A stretch of DNA of 64,000 bases from positions 744,001-808,000 of the forward strand of contig NZ_CP112972.1 of the NCBI RefSeq assembly GCF_026410925.1, read 5' to 3'. The position numbers were made by a program, and so were the translations under genes. The notes beneath the pieces are model-generated. The model was given only the letters and a program-made list of their open reading frames with translations. It did not search any database and was not told where the DNA came from. The DNA comes from Halovenus salina. Its GTDB lineage: Archaea; Halobacteriota; Halobacteria; Halobacteriales; Haloarculaceae. Every line of letters begins with the position of its first letter. Position 1 is the first letter of the stretch. This document shows, piece after piece, positions 1 to 8,410 of this stretch.

Positions 1-1
1 T

Positions 2-280
2 GCTGGTCGCGACAGGGTTGGCGTTCGAATCCCAGACCATGACCTCTCACGGGACCTGGCAAGCCGTGCCGGACCGATTACCGCGACGAGTGCAAACGTC
101 AGTGGAAACGGAAGCGCCCGTCGGGTGAGTGAAGTTGGCGAACAGGTGCGAGAGACTGCTGCTGTCGTCCTCGACGGCGGTGAGACACCCGGCGGCGGGT
201 CGACAGTCGTCGACGTGTCCGCAGGTGAGATACACCGCCGAGGCGCCAACGCGGCCGCAGTCGAGGCGTGGCTCGACTAG
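2..280 (+). CDS. tsaC: C-terminal part of threonylcarbamoyl-AMP synthase (TsaC/Sua5/YrdC family)
   Basis: The reading frame is open from base 2 to a TAG at 278-280 and gives 92 residues; the start lies outside the window. The translation holds RVGVRIPDHD followed by GPITATSANVSG, the signature near the end of the YrdC/Sua5 fold. It ends with the usual block of a G-rich turn, STVVDVS and RRGA. The family makes threonylcarbamoyl-AMP from threonine, bicarbonate and ATP for t6A37 of tRNA. About half of a normal archaeal TsaC (roughly 190-200 aa) is present. It runs toward the Cas4-like gene, with 3 nt between the two stop codons. Confidence 0.85.
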   Translation, partial: AGRDRVGVRIPDHDLSRDLASRAGPITATSANVSGNGSARRVSEVGEQVRETAAVVLDGGETPGGGSTVVDVSAGEIHRRGANAAAVEAWLD

Positions 281-283
281 CAC

Positions 284-943
284 TCATCGCCCAAGCAGGC
301 TCCTGAGCGAGCGCGTGTTGACGCCGCACTGGTCTCGGTAGTCACACGTCCCACATTTCGACCGGTTTTTCGTTTTTGCCGGCGGTCCATCGATTGCCGA
401 TGCTGTGCGCTGTGCGCTTCGATATGCGGCCGTCCGTCGCGCGTCGATGTCGATTTCGCGAACGACACCGTACCCCGGGTACTCGGCGACAGCACGGTCG
501 ACTGATAACTCCCGTTCCCAGGAGAGTGCCTTCGCGGCGGCGACCAGTCGAACACTCTGTGGCTCCCAGATGCCTTGTTCGGGTGGTTGGCCCCCGAAGA
601 CGAGCGACGGCGTCGGCGGCTCCGTCTCCAGAATCTTGTGTACCACCCCATAACAGTCTCGGCCCCGGAGGAACACGTCACGGCTCGTAGGATCGACGAG
701 TTCGTCCCAGTAGTCGATGCTCGCCCGCGCACAGCCGAGATTGGCGCGGTACTGTGTCGGTGTGACCGCAACCGGCTCGTCTGCCAGCGCGCCCTCGACC
801 GAGAGCAGGCGGTCGTACTCGAAGGCGAGTTCGCGCCGCTTTTTCACCTGTTCGGGCGTCTCCTCGTCTTCGGTGTCTCGCAAGCGATAGTAGAGTTTGC
901 GGGGGCAGTATGCAGCAGTTTCGACCTCTCGGAACGCGTGCAT
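284..943 (-). CDS. Cas4/Dna2-like PD-(D/E)XK-type protein with Fe-S cysteines, no CRISPR context
   Basis: 219 aa from ATG 943. The N-terminus has the Cas4-like CPRKLYYRLRD block, and the C-terminus has CGTCDYRDQC. Together these give the one-plus-three cysteine arrangement that holds a 4Fe-4S cluster in Cas4 and AddB-type nucleases. The region in between should carry the nuclease core, but I cannot see a clear D...ExK; EYPGYGVVREIDID is the nearest stretch, so activity is uncertain. A frame open to 991 exists, but a TTTATA box 24 nt before ATG 943 supports the shorter, leaderless start. It lies downstream of mcm and a small gene on the same strand, and no cas genes or array are in the window. 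A DNA repair or replication role is inference. Confidence 0.7.
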   Translation of the reverse strand: MHAFREVETAAYCPRKLYYRLRDTEDEETPEQVKKRRELAFEYDRLLSVEGALADEPVAVTPTQYRANLGCARASIDYWDELVDPTSRDVFLRGRDCYGVVHKILETEPPTPSLVFGGQPPEQGIWEPQSVRLVAAAKALSWERELSVDRAVAEYPGYGVVREIDIDARRTAAYRSAQRTASAIDGPPAKTKNRSKCGTCDYRDQCGVNTRSLRSLLGR

Positions 944-965
944 AGCGAACGTGGTCCCGTGTTCT

Positions 966-974
966 GGTATAAAT
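966..974 (-). promoter_or_regulatory. TATA box of the Cas4-like gene
   Basis: Read on the minus strand the site is ATTTATACC, centred about 27 nt upstream of ATG 943. That spacing fits a leaderless haloarchaeal transcript. It lies inside the end of the upstream 90-aa gene. Confidence 0.5.
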
Positions 975-987
975 CTCGGGCAGGCGC

Positions 988-1260
988 TCACTCGACCGGC
1001 TCGACCTGGAACGTACCGGCCTCCTCGACGAGCTCCGAGATGGTCTCACGGGCCTCCTGCCGTGACGTTGCAACGACAACGAGGCCGTCAACAGTGGCGT
1101 TCCCGCTGGCACGGTACGTGGCAGCCTCGGGCTGAAAATCGGTCGCGTAGGTTCGCAACACACCACGGACTTCGCGTTCGAGCTCCGGTAAGGAGAGTTC
1201 GTCCTCCTCGTAGCGGGTGAGTGCGCCCTCGATGTTGCGAAGCGTCGAGATTCGGTCCAT
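988..1260 (-). CDS. Small conserved haloarchaeal protein downstream of mcm
   Basis: 90 aa starting MDRISTLRNIEGAL. The sequence is highly charged and mostly helical in its first half. A beta/alpha second half holds TVDGLVVVATSRQEA, which looks like a ferredoxin-like or small regulatory fold. There are no catalytic motifs. The start is fixed by context: the mcm stop TGA at 1264-1262 and this ATG at 1260-1258 are one base apart (TGATATG), so the two are cotranscribed. I recognise it only as a haloarchaeal protein of unknown function; a link to MCM is suggested by position alone. Confidence 0.7.
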   Translation of the reverse strand: MDRISTLRNIEGALTRYEEDELSLPELEREVRGVLRTYATDFQPEAATYRASGNATVDGLVVVATSRQEARETISELVEEAGTFQVEPVE

Positions 1261-1261
1261 A

Positions 1262-4200
1262 TCAGGTCGTTCGGAGGTGGTTCGTTCGCGGCTCGTAGAC
1301 CTCACCTTTCTGTTTGAGTTTCTCGATTTCGTGTTCGGCCTTGCTCGTCTCGATGCCTTCCTCCTCGGCGCGTTCGATTATCACGTCGACAGGTGCACCC
1401 TCGTCGTACTCGTCTTCGATTGTCGAGATGAGGTGTTTGATGTTCTTGATACGGTCGCGCTGGCTCTTGGAGGTCCCTGTCTCGATGACATCGGCGTCGA
1501 ATTCTCCTGTCTCGGGGTCCATGCCGATTTCTTCGAGACAGTACCGGGCGATAGCAGTGGCACGCTCGGCGTCTTCGACCTCGACGGTGTCCGAGAGCCG
1601 CACTCGTGCGCTTGCCTCGGCGAGACGGACCAGCGCCTCCAGCTTCCGGGCTGTGACCGGGACGGGGGCATCCTCGTCTGCTCCCCGGGACCGCAGCTGG
1701 ACATAGAACTCCTGAATCTGGCTCTTTGCCTCCTCGGTCATCGTCGGATAACAGGTCCGTTTTGCGTAGGCGACGTACTTACGGAGGAGTTCCGCGTCGA
1801 TTGTCGGCGCAACGTCATCCGTGACATTTTCCACCTCCTCTTCGGTGTAATCGGAGCTGCTCATGTGCTCGCGGTGGGTGTTCAACTCACCGGCGTAGTT
1901 GGTCTTGAGGATGTGTTCGGCAAGCTCCGCGTCTTTCTCCTCGTTAGGGTCGTCGGTGACGGTGAAGATGAGGTCGAACCGCGAGATGAGCGGCGGGTCG
2001 AGGTCTATCTGCTCGCCAATTGGTTCGTACTGGTCGAAGCGGCCGTACGTGGGGTTGGCCGCACCGAGCAACGAGCATCTGGATTTGAGCGTGGCGTTGA
2101 TGCCGGCCTTGCTCACGCTGATAGAGTTGTGCAGTACGACGCCCTGACTGACGAACGTGTTCGTCGGCTCGACGGTCACGTCGTAGACCCACTCACACCT
2201 GTGTTCCCCCTCGTTGGGAACGGTTTCGACGTTCGTTACGCGGTAATACCGCAGTTCCGTCTGTTCAGCGAGTGAACCAATCCTGTTGTCGGCTGTCGCA
2301 AGTGCGTCACGGACCGCCTGACGAGCGCGACGGGCTAGCGTCTGTCGACGTTCAACGTCGTATCCTCCCTCTTCGGCGTAGTGGATTGAACTCGTCGTCA
2401 CGTCGTCGAGTCGATCGGCGAGCTGTCGCCCCGACCAGCCTATCGCCGAACGTACCTCTCCCAGCGTCTCCGCATCGTCAAGCGCTGTCCGCACAGCCCG
2501 CAGTCGCTCGCGCAGCCTGTCAAGTTCCTGTTCGACCGTTTCTATCTGTACGCCGTATCCGTTATCCAGATTTGGTCGGTACTTGCCGGTGAGAGAGAGA
2601 CCGAGCACCCGCCGCAGTTCGCGCAGTTCACGCGCTGCACCCGTGGGGAGGACGTCGTGATGGCGTGGCGTCTCGTTGCTTCGCTCGGCGAAGGTAGTCG
2701 CTTTCTCGTGTCGTTCGTCAGCGGGTTCGACGACGTTCTCGACGAATCGCGCTGTCGAATCGCCCATCACGTACGTCTTCCAGGAGTCCTCGGCCGTATC
2801 GTGGTGAATCCGTGAGGCGACGCCGATTTTCGACAGGGCGTCAGCATAATCGCGCGCCAGCCCATCAGATGCGGTCGAGAACGCCATTGCCTCGCTTTCG
2901 ACGCCTCCGTCCCCCGCGAATGCACCAACCAGGAACCGGCGGATAATCTCTTCCGAGGCTCCGAGAACCGCCGAGGGTATCCGCTTTTTGCGGGCTGTCT
3001 CCATGATCTCCGGAAAATTCGACTCGAACCAGCGATAGAGCTTCGTCGACACCCACCGTTTGGTGACGGTCCCGGCCGCATTTGTGGTGTCCGTGCTTTC
3101 CATTCCGAACACTGAATTCATAAGCCGATCCATACGATTGAGGAGCCGTTCGTCTTGATTCGAAAAGCCGATTTCGTGTGCCGAGCCAGCGTAGGAGTGT
3201 CCCTCTGCGGTCAGAAATCCGAGGATTTCGCCGAGTTCCGATGACAGCGTTTCCGGTAGCCTGACATCTTTCTCTTTCCCGATGTGACTTTCAGAAGAGA
3301 GTTCCACTGCTGCTGCAGAGTTCGGGAGCTTTCGTGGTGCCGGGACGAACGTCCCCTCCTCGACGTTTCTCGCCTCGACTGTTTTGTTGCCTGCGTTACC
3401 GAACGGCCGCTGTTCACCGTCGCTGGCGACGAACATCGGGTGTTCGGGCGTAACGGTCACCTCCCGTCCGTTCGAGAACTCGATACGGATGAATTCGGAG
3501 GGTGCTTCGTGACGACTCACCCTGTCGATATCCGTTTTTTTCGTCGTGTTCGTTTCCAGGTCAACAGTATGAACGCCAACGTCGTCGACTGGCAGAATCT
3601 CACAGTCGATACCGTCGACGACACTGCCAGGATTCTCTTCCATGTGCTCGTCGACGAACTCGCCAATCGAGACCCGTCGTCCGTCGGACAGCAATACCTC
3701 CGTCTCCGGGTGGTAGGACTGCTGTTCTAGCGCTTCGTGCATTGCGCTCTGGTCTTCTGAGTTGTGAACGACCATCGAATTAGCGACAAAATTATGCGTC
3801 CCTTCGACGGTCAGGTCGAACACCTTCGGCTTCCGGCGTTCAGATAGTTCTGACAGAATCTCCTGCAGTGTTTTTCGTCGCTCCGTGATGAGTGAGCGTC
3901 CGGCATCGAGAACCTGTTCGGCCGAGGGACACACGACATCGCCGCCGAGCCATCTCGACACCGTCGACTGATCGACATCGAGCCGAGATGCGAGGTGTCG
4001 CTGTGAGATGCTATGGCGTTCAAGTTCATCCCGGAGACCCGAAAGCGAATCGACCGTCACAGGCGTATCGAGCACCTGGGTCGCCCGTTGCTCGGCATCC
4101 TCCTCCGGTACGCTGAGGTGTTCAGAGAGCTGTCGTTTCAACGGCCGAATCTTCGCGTCGTCGGTCGTCGCCTCGGCTCGTTTCACCGACGAGACGCGTC

Positions 4201-7200
4201 GCCACTTGACATCGCCGCGAACGAGTTCGCGAAGCTCCGAAAGGTCGGCCTCCGAAACATGCCGTAGGATTTTGCCGAGTTGCGTGCAAACCGTTTGTCG
4301 AAGACTCTCACTTTGTCGCCATTCGCGGGAGATGTGTGGCTGTGAGTAGGACGTTCCTTCCGCCAGTTCCGCCTGTGAGACGTGATAAATCTCCTTCAGC
4401 CGTTCGAGGACATGCCACGAGGCATCCGCTGAAAGGACCTGACCATCCGCCTGTGCCTGGTCGCGGCGCGTCTCGAAGCAGTCCAACACCTGGATTGCTT
4501 TCGATATCGAGAAGTTCGCGTTCCCGTTTTCGAAGTCACAGTACGTCTCGTCGGTGAGCCCACACTCGGACTGGTAGAGTCGGAGCGACTGACGAGCCTG
4601 CCGGAATCGGTCACCACAGTCAGGAAGTACATCGAGTATCGTCCTGTCGCCGGAGACCGTATCGCACGCCTTCTCTAGTGCCCGCTGCTTCCGTTCGAGG
4701 GTGAAGCCAATGTGTCGATTGAACGCAGAGAGAGACTCTGCTGCAGTGATTGCCAGAATATGGAGATCCCGTTTGCCCTCGCGGACATCCGTCTGAATCT
4801 GACTCGTCACGCCGAACTCTGACAGCAGCATCTTCGTTCCCATTAACAGCTTGTAGCTCGCAGACGTGATTCTCACACTCCGGCCATCGACAGTCCCCTC
4901 CGAGTCACCGAGAGCACGAACAAACGCCGCTTTCGTGTGTCTTTCTCCTCGTGCTACTGCGTCCGGGACAGATTTGCCCTCGTAGGTTTCGAGGGATAAT
5001 CCCGCCTCGACGAGTTCGTCGACAATATCCTTCCCCCAGAGATGGACCGTCTCGACGCCGTCGTCCCGTTGCTCACTAGGTGGTCGCACGGGTTCGCTGT
5101 CGAAGGCTCGACGACACGCCTGCTCGAAGTCCGCCAGCAGCTGCTCTTCTTTGTTCGTGAACCGGATTCCGTATCCCTGTTCACTGCCGCTGTATATATT
5201 CCCGTCTCCCGCAATGTACCCCATCACTGCGCCGTGTGCAGGTGTAATACCTGGCTCGGCGAGTTCGGGTTGGTCCGTGCCAGCAGCGGCCATCGTCCCA
5301 CCGTCCGACGCTGCCTGGGGCATCTCTCTCGGAACGTACACCCAGTCGCCAGTGTCGAGTTCGTCGGCCGCTCGCTCAACCCGAGTTCCGTCTTCGAGCA
5401 CGAAAAACGGGTGGTCTGCCGTTGTCGTGAGTCGTTCACCCGATTCGAGTGTAACCTCTCGGAGTTCGTCCGGGGCCTCGTACTCGTGGACTGCAGTCAC
5501 GTCGCGGGTCGTCAGTCGCCCGTCGTCGGTCATCGTCCAGACTGTGGCATCTACGTCTCGGTACGTGCGTCCGTTTTCGTAGACCTCGATGTCGTCTTCT
5601 CCTGCCTCGAATGCGAGTTCCCGAATCGGACACACGCCGTCTGCAGTGTGCACAAGAGTCTCGCCGGTCACACATCGCATCTTATCAAGTTCGTCCACGG
5701 CCGCAATGCCCTGGTCTGCAAGGACGAGCGCGCCGGCTTCGAGCGTCCACTGCTGCCCATCACCGAAGTCGTCGCGCACCGCAGCCGCGGTCAGCCCCGC
5801 TGACGAACTTCCTTTTCCGGAGGTGTACACCGAGCGGGGAGCGATGTTTTTGACGTACTGAAGCATGGCAGAATTGTGCGACACAATTCCATTCGATACG
5901 TAGTTGTGGGTTCCTGCCACTTCGAGGTCGTAAACCCAGTCGTACCCAGGTTCGACTGTCTCGATTAATTCGATAGCGTCCCATCTGACATCTGCCTCAG
6001 CGAGTCTTCGAAGCCGCTCAACCGTTTCCGTAACCGAGAGAGCCTCGTCGATTTTTCTCGTGACCGCGGCCTTCGCACCCTCTACCTGACCCCCATCGGG
6101 AGCAACATCGTTACGTTCGTAGTAACTAATCGCGCCCTGTGTGACATCCATCCCGTCGGCCAAGGCCTGCTGTGAGATATTGAGTTCTTCTCGAACAGAT
6201 TCAAGCGCGCTCCAATCGCCGTCCCCGACGCGTTCCCGTGCCTGCTGTAACCATTCGATTCGCTGCTCGAAGGATTTAATCACCGTAGCGAGGCTCTGGC
6301 GGCTCGGATTCCGGTCACCGCGCTCGTAGTGCTGGTATGTTGACCGTGGTAGACCACAGTCTGACTGGGTCAGGCAAAGCGAGCTGCGAACGTGTCGGAG
6401 AAGCTCACCAACAGCCGGGACGACATCGGTGTTCGCCTTCGAAGAACGATACTCGATGTCGAGGGTGGCGTCTGACCCGGCTGGAACGTCTTCCGGTGTT
6501 GCGACGAAATCCCCCTGATTGAGTTCGTCAGCCCGTTCGGCGGTGAACTGCCCGCCGTTTTGAACAAATAGCGGGTGAGATGGCGTCACTTCGAGCTCCC
6601 GTCCTCGCGCAGTACGAACGCGATACATCTTCTCGGGAGCTTCACGCTTCCAGACTTTTGTTGCGTTTCGCTCAGCAATTGTCCCATCCTCACGCAACGA
6701 AGGGACAGCGACATCTATCTCCGAATAGTAGCCGTCGTCGATTTCGACCGGGTCATCGAGGTGATTTTCGACGAACTCTCCAATCTTCACCCGGGAGCCA
6801 TCGGCTAACCAGATATCTTCATCTCCAGACATACACTTCCCGGTACCGGGGTCTCCGATAAGGAGCATATGAAGGTCTCCGCGCGTGCGCGACCCGTCCG
6901 GGAGGTGTTTGGTGACTCCGGAGAAGAGCTGGAAAATCATCGCCCGCTTTTCTTTCTCGTAGCCGTAGATAGAGGGCGCGATGGACTGCTCCATCTGTTC
7001 GTAGATATCAGGCTCGTTCGAGAGCTCGATAATCTCGGTTTTGTCCTCGTCGGTGATGTCCATCTCCTCGAACTGCTCGTCTTCGATTTCGACGGTCATC
7101 CCGTCCATGTAGAAGTCGAACATGGCGGATTTCTCGCGCTCGGAACCCTGTTGGTCGAGTTTCAACACGCCAGTGACCTTGACGTGGTCGCCGGCCGTGA

Positions 7201-7828
7201 CCTGACCGGTGATGTCGTCCTCGATGTCGATGTCGACACTCTGTGGCGTCTCGCCGCCCCGGAGACCCTCGGGGGATTCCTGAACACGGAGCTTCTGGGC
7301 GTCGATGAACTCCGACTGGTCGTAGTTGATACGGAATGGTCCCTGACGCTCACAGCCCTGACACTCGTGGGGTTCCTGGAAGTCGCCGCCCTCCTGGGGA
7401 ATTCGCGAGAGCGTGCCACAACGCTGGCACTCGAAGGCAGCGGTCGTAATCTTCGGGCGCACGTCGGTCGCCTTCCTGACGATGCCTTGGATTGTGATGA
7501 GCATCCCGCGATGGTCGGCCCGAATCTCGCGGATGTCAGTCTGGTCGGGGAGGCCGGTGACACGAACGTGGGCCTGCCCGAGTGAGACATCGACAGGAAG
7601 GTCATAGAGACGGAGGGCTTCTTCTGCGTACTCTCGGAGCTGATCTGGCTTGTTCCGGAAGTCGTCGGCGACCGCCGGGTCGAACCGATAGAGGTCTCCC
7701 CAGTCGATATACAGTGACTTCTGTTCGTTGGGGTATTTCTGTGCCAGTTCACCGATTTCGTTGCGGTAGTAACTACGATAAAATTCTTCGAACGTATCGA
7801 TGAGTTCGGTGTTGTCCGCGCGTGCCAT
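1262..7828 (-). CDS. mcm: Replicative DNA helicase MCM, interrupted by three inteins
   Basis: 2188-aa precursor. Removing inteins of 321, 638 and 531 aa leaves a 698-aa MCM, normal for haloarchaea. Extein 1 (residues 1-331) holds the N-terminal domain, a C-x2-C...C-x2-C zinc element (CQRC, CQGC) and Walker A GDPGTGK. Extein 2 (653-718) runs from SAMLQY to Walker B DELDKMR. Extein 3 (1357-1370) is only SEDQSAMHEALEQQ. Extein 4 (1902-2188) carries SISVSKAGI, the LISRFDL arginine-finger motif and a C-terminal winged helix. MCM is the hexameric 3'-5' helicase that unwinds the replication fork. Each intein sits in an ATPase motif and must splice out for activity. The 90-aa gene follows after one base. 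Confidence 0.97.
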   Translation of the reverse strand: MARADNTELIDTFEEFYRSYYRNEIGELAQKYPNEQKSLYIDWGDLYRFDPAVADDFRNKPDQLREYAEEALRLYDLPVDVSLGQAHVRVTGLPDQTDIREIRADHRGMLITIQGIVRKATDVRPKITTAAFECQRCGTLSRIPQEGGDFQEPHECQGCERQGPFRINYDQSEFIDAQKLRVQESPEGLRGGETPQSVDIDIEDDITGQVTAGDHVKVTGVLKLDQQGSEREKSAMFDFYMDGMTVEIEDEQFEEMDITDEDKTEIIELSNEPDIYEQMEQSIAPSIYGYEKEKRAMIFQLFSGVTKHLPDGSRTRGDLHMLLIGDPGTGKCMSGDEDIWLADGSRVKIGEFVENHLDDPVEIDDGYYSEIDVAVPSLREDGTIAERNATKVWKREAPEKMYRVRTARGRELEVTPSHPLFVQNGGQFTAERADELNQGDFVATPEDVPAGSDATLDIEYRSSKANTDVVPAVGELLRHVRSSLCLTQSDCGLPRSTYQHYERGDRNPSRQSLATVIKSFEQRIEWLQQARERVGDGDWSALESVREELNISQQALADGMDVTQGAISYYERNDVAPDGGQVEGAKAAVTRKIDEALSVTETVERLRRLAEADVRWDAIELIETVEPGYDWVYDLEVAGTHNYVSNGIVSHNSAMLQYVKNIAPRSVYTSGKGSSSAGLTAAAVRDDFGDGQQWTLEAGALVLADQGIAAVDELDKMRCVTGETLVHTADGVCPIRELAFEAGEDDIEVYENGRTYRDVDATVWTMTDDGRLTTRDVTAVHEYEAPDELREVTLESGERLTTTADHPFFVLEDGTRVERAADELDTGDWVYVPREMPQAASDGGTMAAAGTDQPELAEPGITPAHGAVMGYIAGDGNIYSGSEQGYGIRFTNKEEQLLADFEQACRRAFDSEPVRPPSEQRDDGVETVHLWGKDIVDELVEAGLSLETYEGKSVPDAVARGERHTKAAFVRALGDSEGTVDGRSVRITSASYKLLMGTKMLLSEFGVTSQIQTDVREGKRDLHILAITAAESLSAFNRHIGFTLERKQRALEKACDTVSGDRTILDVLPDCGDRFRQARQSLRLYQSECGLTDETYCDFENGNANFSISKAIQVLDCFETRRDQAQADGQVLSADASWHVLERLKEIYHVSQAELAEGTSYSQPHISREWRQSESLRQTVCTQLGKILRHVSEADLSELRELVRGDVKWRRVSSVKRAEATTDDAKIRPLKRQLSEHLSVPEEDAEQRATQVLDTPVTVDSLSGLRDELERHSISQRHLASRLDVDQSTVSRWLGGDVVCPSAEQVLDAGRSLITERRKTLQEILSELSERRKPKVFDLTVEGTHNFVANSMVVHNSEDQSAMHEALEQQSYHPETEVLLSDGRRVSIGEFVDEHMEENPGSVVDGIDCEILPVDDVGVHTVDLETNTTKKTDIDRVSRHEAPSEFIRIEFSNGREVTVTPEHPMFVASDGEQRPFGNAGNKTVEARNVEEGTFVPAPRKLPNSAAAVELSSESHIGKEKDVRLPETLSSELGEILGFLTAEGHSYAGSAHEIGFSNQDERLLNRMDRLMNSVFGMESTDTTNAAGTVTKRWVSTKLYRWFESNFPEIMETARKKRIPSAVLGASEEIIRRFLVGAFAGDGGVESEAMAFSTASDGLARDYADALSKIGVASRIHHDTAEDSWKTYVMGDSTARFVENVVEPADERHEKATTFAERSNETPRHHDVLPTGAARELRELRRVLGLSLTGKYRPNLDNGYGVQIETVEQELDRLRERLRAVRTALDDAETLGEVRSAIGWSGRQLADRLDDVTTSSIHYAEEGGYDVERRQTLARRARQAVRDALATADNRIGSLAEQTELRYYRVTNVETVPNEGEHRCEWVYDVTVEPTNTFVSQGVVLHNSISVSKAGINATLKSRCSLLGAANPTYGRFDQYEPIGEQIDLDPPLISRFDLIFTVTDDPNEEKDAELAEHILKTNYAGELNTHREHMSSSDYTEEEVENVTDDVAPTIDAELLRKYVAYAKRTCYPTMTEEAKSQIQEFYVQLRSRGADEDAPVPVTARKLEALVRLAEASARVRLSDTVEVEDAERATAIARYCLEEIGMDPETGEFDADVIETGTSKSQRDRIKNIKHLISTIEDEYDEGAPVDVIIERAEEEGIETSKAEHEIEKLKQKGEVYEPRTNHLRTT
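2126..3718 (-). mobile_element. MCM intein 3 (EQQ/S site): Ser-1 LAGLIDADG intein
   Basis: 531 aa inserted after MHEALEQQ. It starts with Ser (SYHPETEVLLSDGRRV) instead of Cys, ends GVVLHN and is followed by extein Ser. Block B is VTVTPEHPMFV. The endonuclease motifs are EILGFLTAEGHSY and FLVGAFAGDGGVE. An HTH-like helix pair (IGWSGRQLADRLDDVTTSS) precedes block F (EWVYDVTVEPTNTF). Serine at position 1 means splicing starts with an N-O acyl shift. Only 14 extein residues separate it from intein 2. Confidence 0.92.
3761..5674 (-). mobile_element. MCM intein 2 (after Walker B): LAGLIDADG homing endonuclease plus three HTH segments
   Basis: 638 aa inserted after DELDKMR. The first residue is Cys (CVTGETLV), the end is NSMVVHN, and the next extein residue is Ser. 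Block B is TTTADHPFFV. The LAGLIDADG helices are VMGYIAGDGNIY and FVRALGDSEGTV; the second has Glu at the catalytic acidic place. HTH segments follow around LYQSECGLTDETY, VSQAELAEGTSYSQPHIS and ISQRHLASRLDVDQSTVSRW. The third lies between the DVKW block and the VFDLTVEGTHNF block, so the Hint C-terminal half itself carries an insertion of about 100 residues. Confidence 0.92.
5873..6835 (-). mobile_element. MCM intein 1 (Walker A site): HTH domains but no LAGLIDADG motifs
   Basis: 321 aa inserted after GDPGTGK. It begins Cys-Met-Ser-Gly and ends SNGIVSHN, followed by extein Ser. Block B is present (EVTPSHPLFV, with the TxxH pattern), as is block F (DWVYDLEVAGTHNY), so the Hint splicing domain looks intact. 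The centre has no dodecapeptide motif of the G-x-x-x-G-D-G kind. Instead it has two XRE-like helix-turn-helix segments, around LTQSDCGLPRSTYQHYERG and ISQQALADGMDVTQGAISYY. Both resemble segments of intein 2. I read it as a former homing intein that lost the nuclease but kept the DNA-binding part. Confidence 0.92.
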
Positions 7829-7892
7829 CTGCTGGACAGTGATTGTACTCGCTCCCCTAAGAAGGTTCGCAAACCCCAGACTGAAAGTAAAA

Positions 7893-8390
7893 CTACGTCA
7901 TTGAGGCGAGTTTCGCGATGTAGACGAGACTGAGAAGGTGGTCGTCGATATCGAGTGCGGTTCCCTCAGACGAGGTTTCGGCTTCGAGCCCGAGCAGGTA
8001 GTCGTTGAGCGTCGACTCGCAGTCTTCGGTGATCCAGCCGACGGCCTCGTAGTAGTTGAGCGCCTCGACAGCGCCCTGATAGCCGGCGTGTAACAGGAGA
8101 AATTCGAGCCACTCGAAGACGAGATTTTCACCTCCGTAGTGCTCCGGGAGGCCATCGAGATACGGCTTCGTCGCGTCGTTGGTCGCTTCGAGCGGCAGGA
8201 GTTCGCGGTAGAGACCCGCTCTGTACGAGGTCTCTCCCCCGCCGCCGGAGGACGTACTGCCGGCGTCGAGGCCCCCGGAGCGGCCGATATCCGCCTCGTC
8301 GACATCTCGACGGTCGCCGGCATCCCCACCCCGCTCCCGGGCCATCTTCCGGAGCTCGTTGAGGTCGTAGTCGCTCGGGTTGATGCTCAT
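7893..8390 (-). CDS. Archaellum accessory protein, ArlD/ArlE (FlaD/E) family
   Basis: 165 aa. The N-terminal 70 residues are acidic, glycine-rich and probably disordered. Residues about 80-150 hold the FlaD/E signature: PYLDGLPEHYGG, then FEWLEFLLLHAGYQGAVEALNYYEAVGWI. In Euryarchaeota these proteins form the cytosolic complex that links the archaellum motor to the chemotaxis proteins. The gene is divergent from parA-cheW, which fits a motility role. The rest of the arl operon is not in the window. The short N-terminus suggests a stand-alone D/E domain without the C domain. Confidence 0.85.
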   Translation of the reverse strand: MSINPSDYDLNELRKMARERGGDAGDRRDVDEADIGRSGGLDAGSTSSGGGGETSYRAGLYRELLPLEATNDATKPYLDGLPEHYGGENLVFEWLEFLLLHAGYQGAVEALNYYEAVGWITEDCESTLNDYLLGLEAETSSEGTALDIDDHLLSLVYIAKLASMT

Positions 8391-8410
8391 TAAGTACCGT
8401 ATCGTATCGA

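Noticed and set aside
21..50. GTTCGAATCCCAG at the window start resembles a tRNA T arm
   Set aside because: The stem does not pair and the bases read in frame as the C-terminal part of TsaC/Sua5 (VRIPDHD).
284..943. CRISPR-Cas adaptation locus based on the Cas4-like gene
   Set aside because: No cas1, cas2, effector genes or repeat array occur in the window.
1217..2275. 352-codon open frame antisense to mcm
   Set aside because: Antisense frames stay open in GC-rich haloarchaeal genes; composition is unlike an acidic haloarchaeal protein and mcm is certain.
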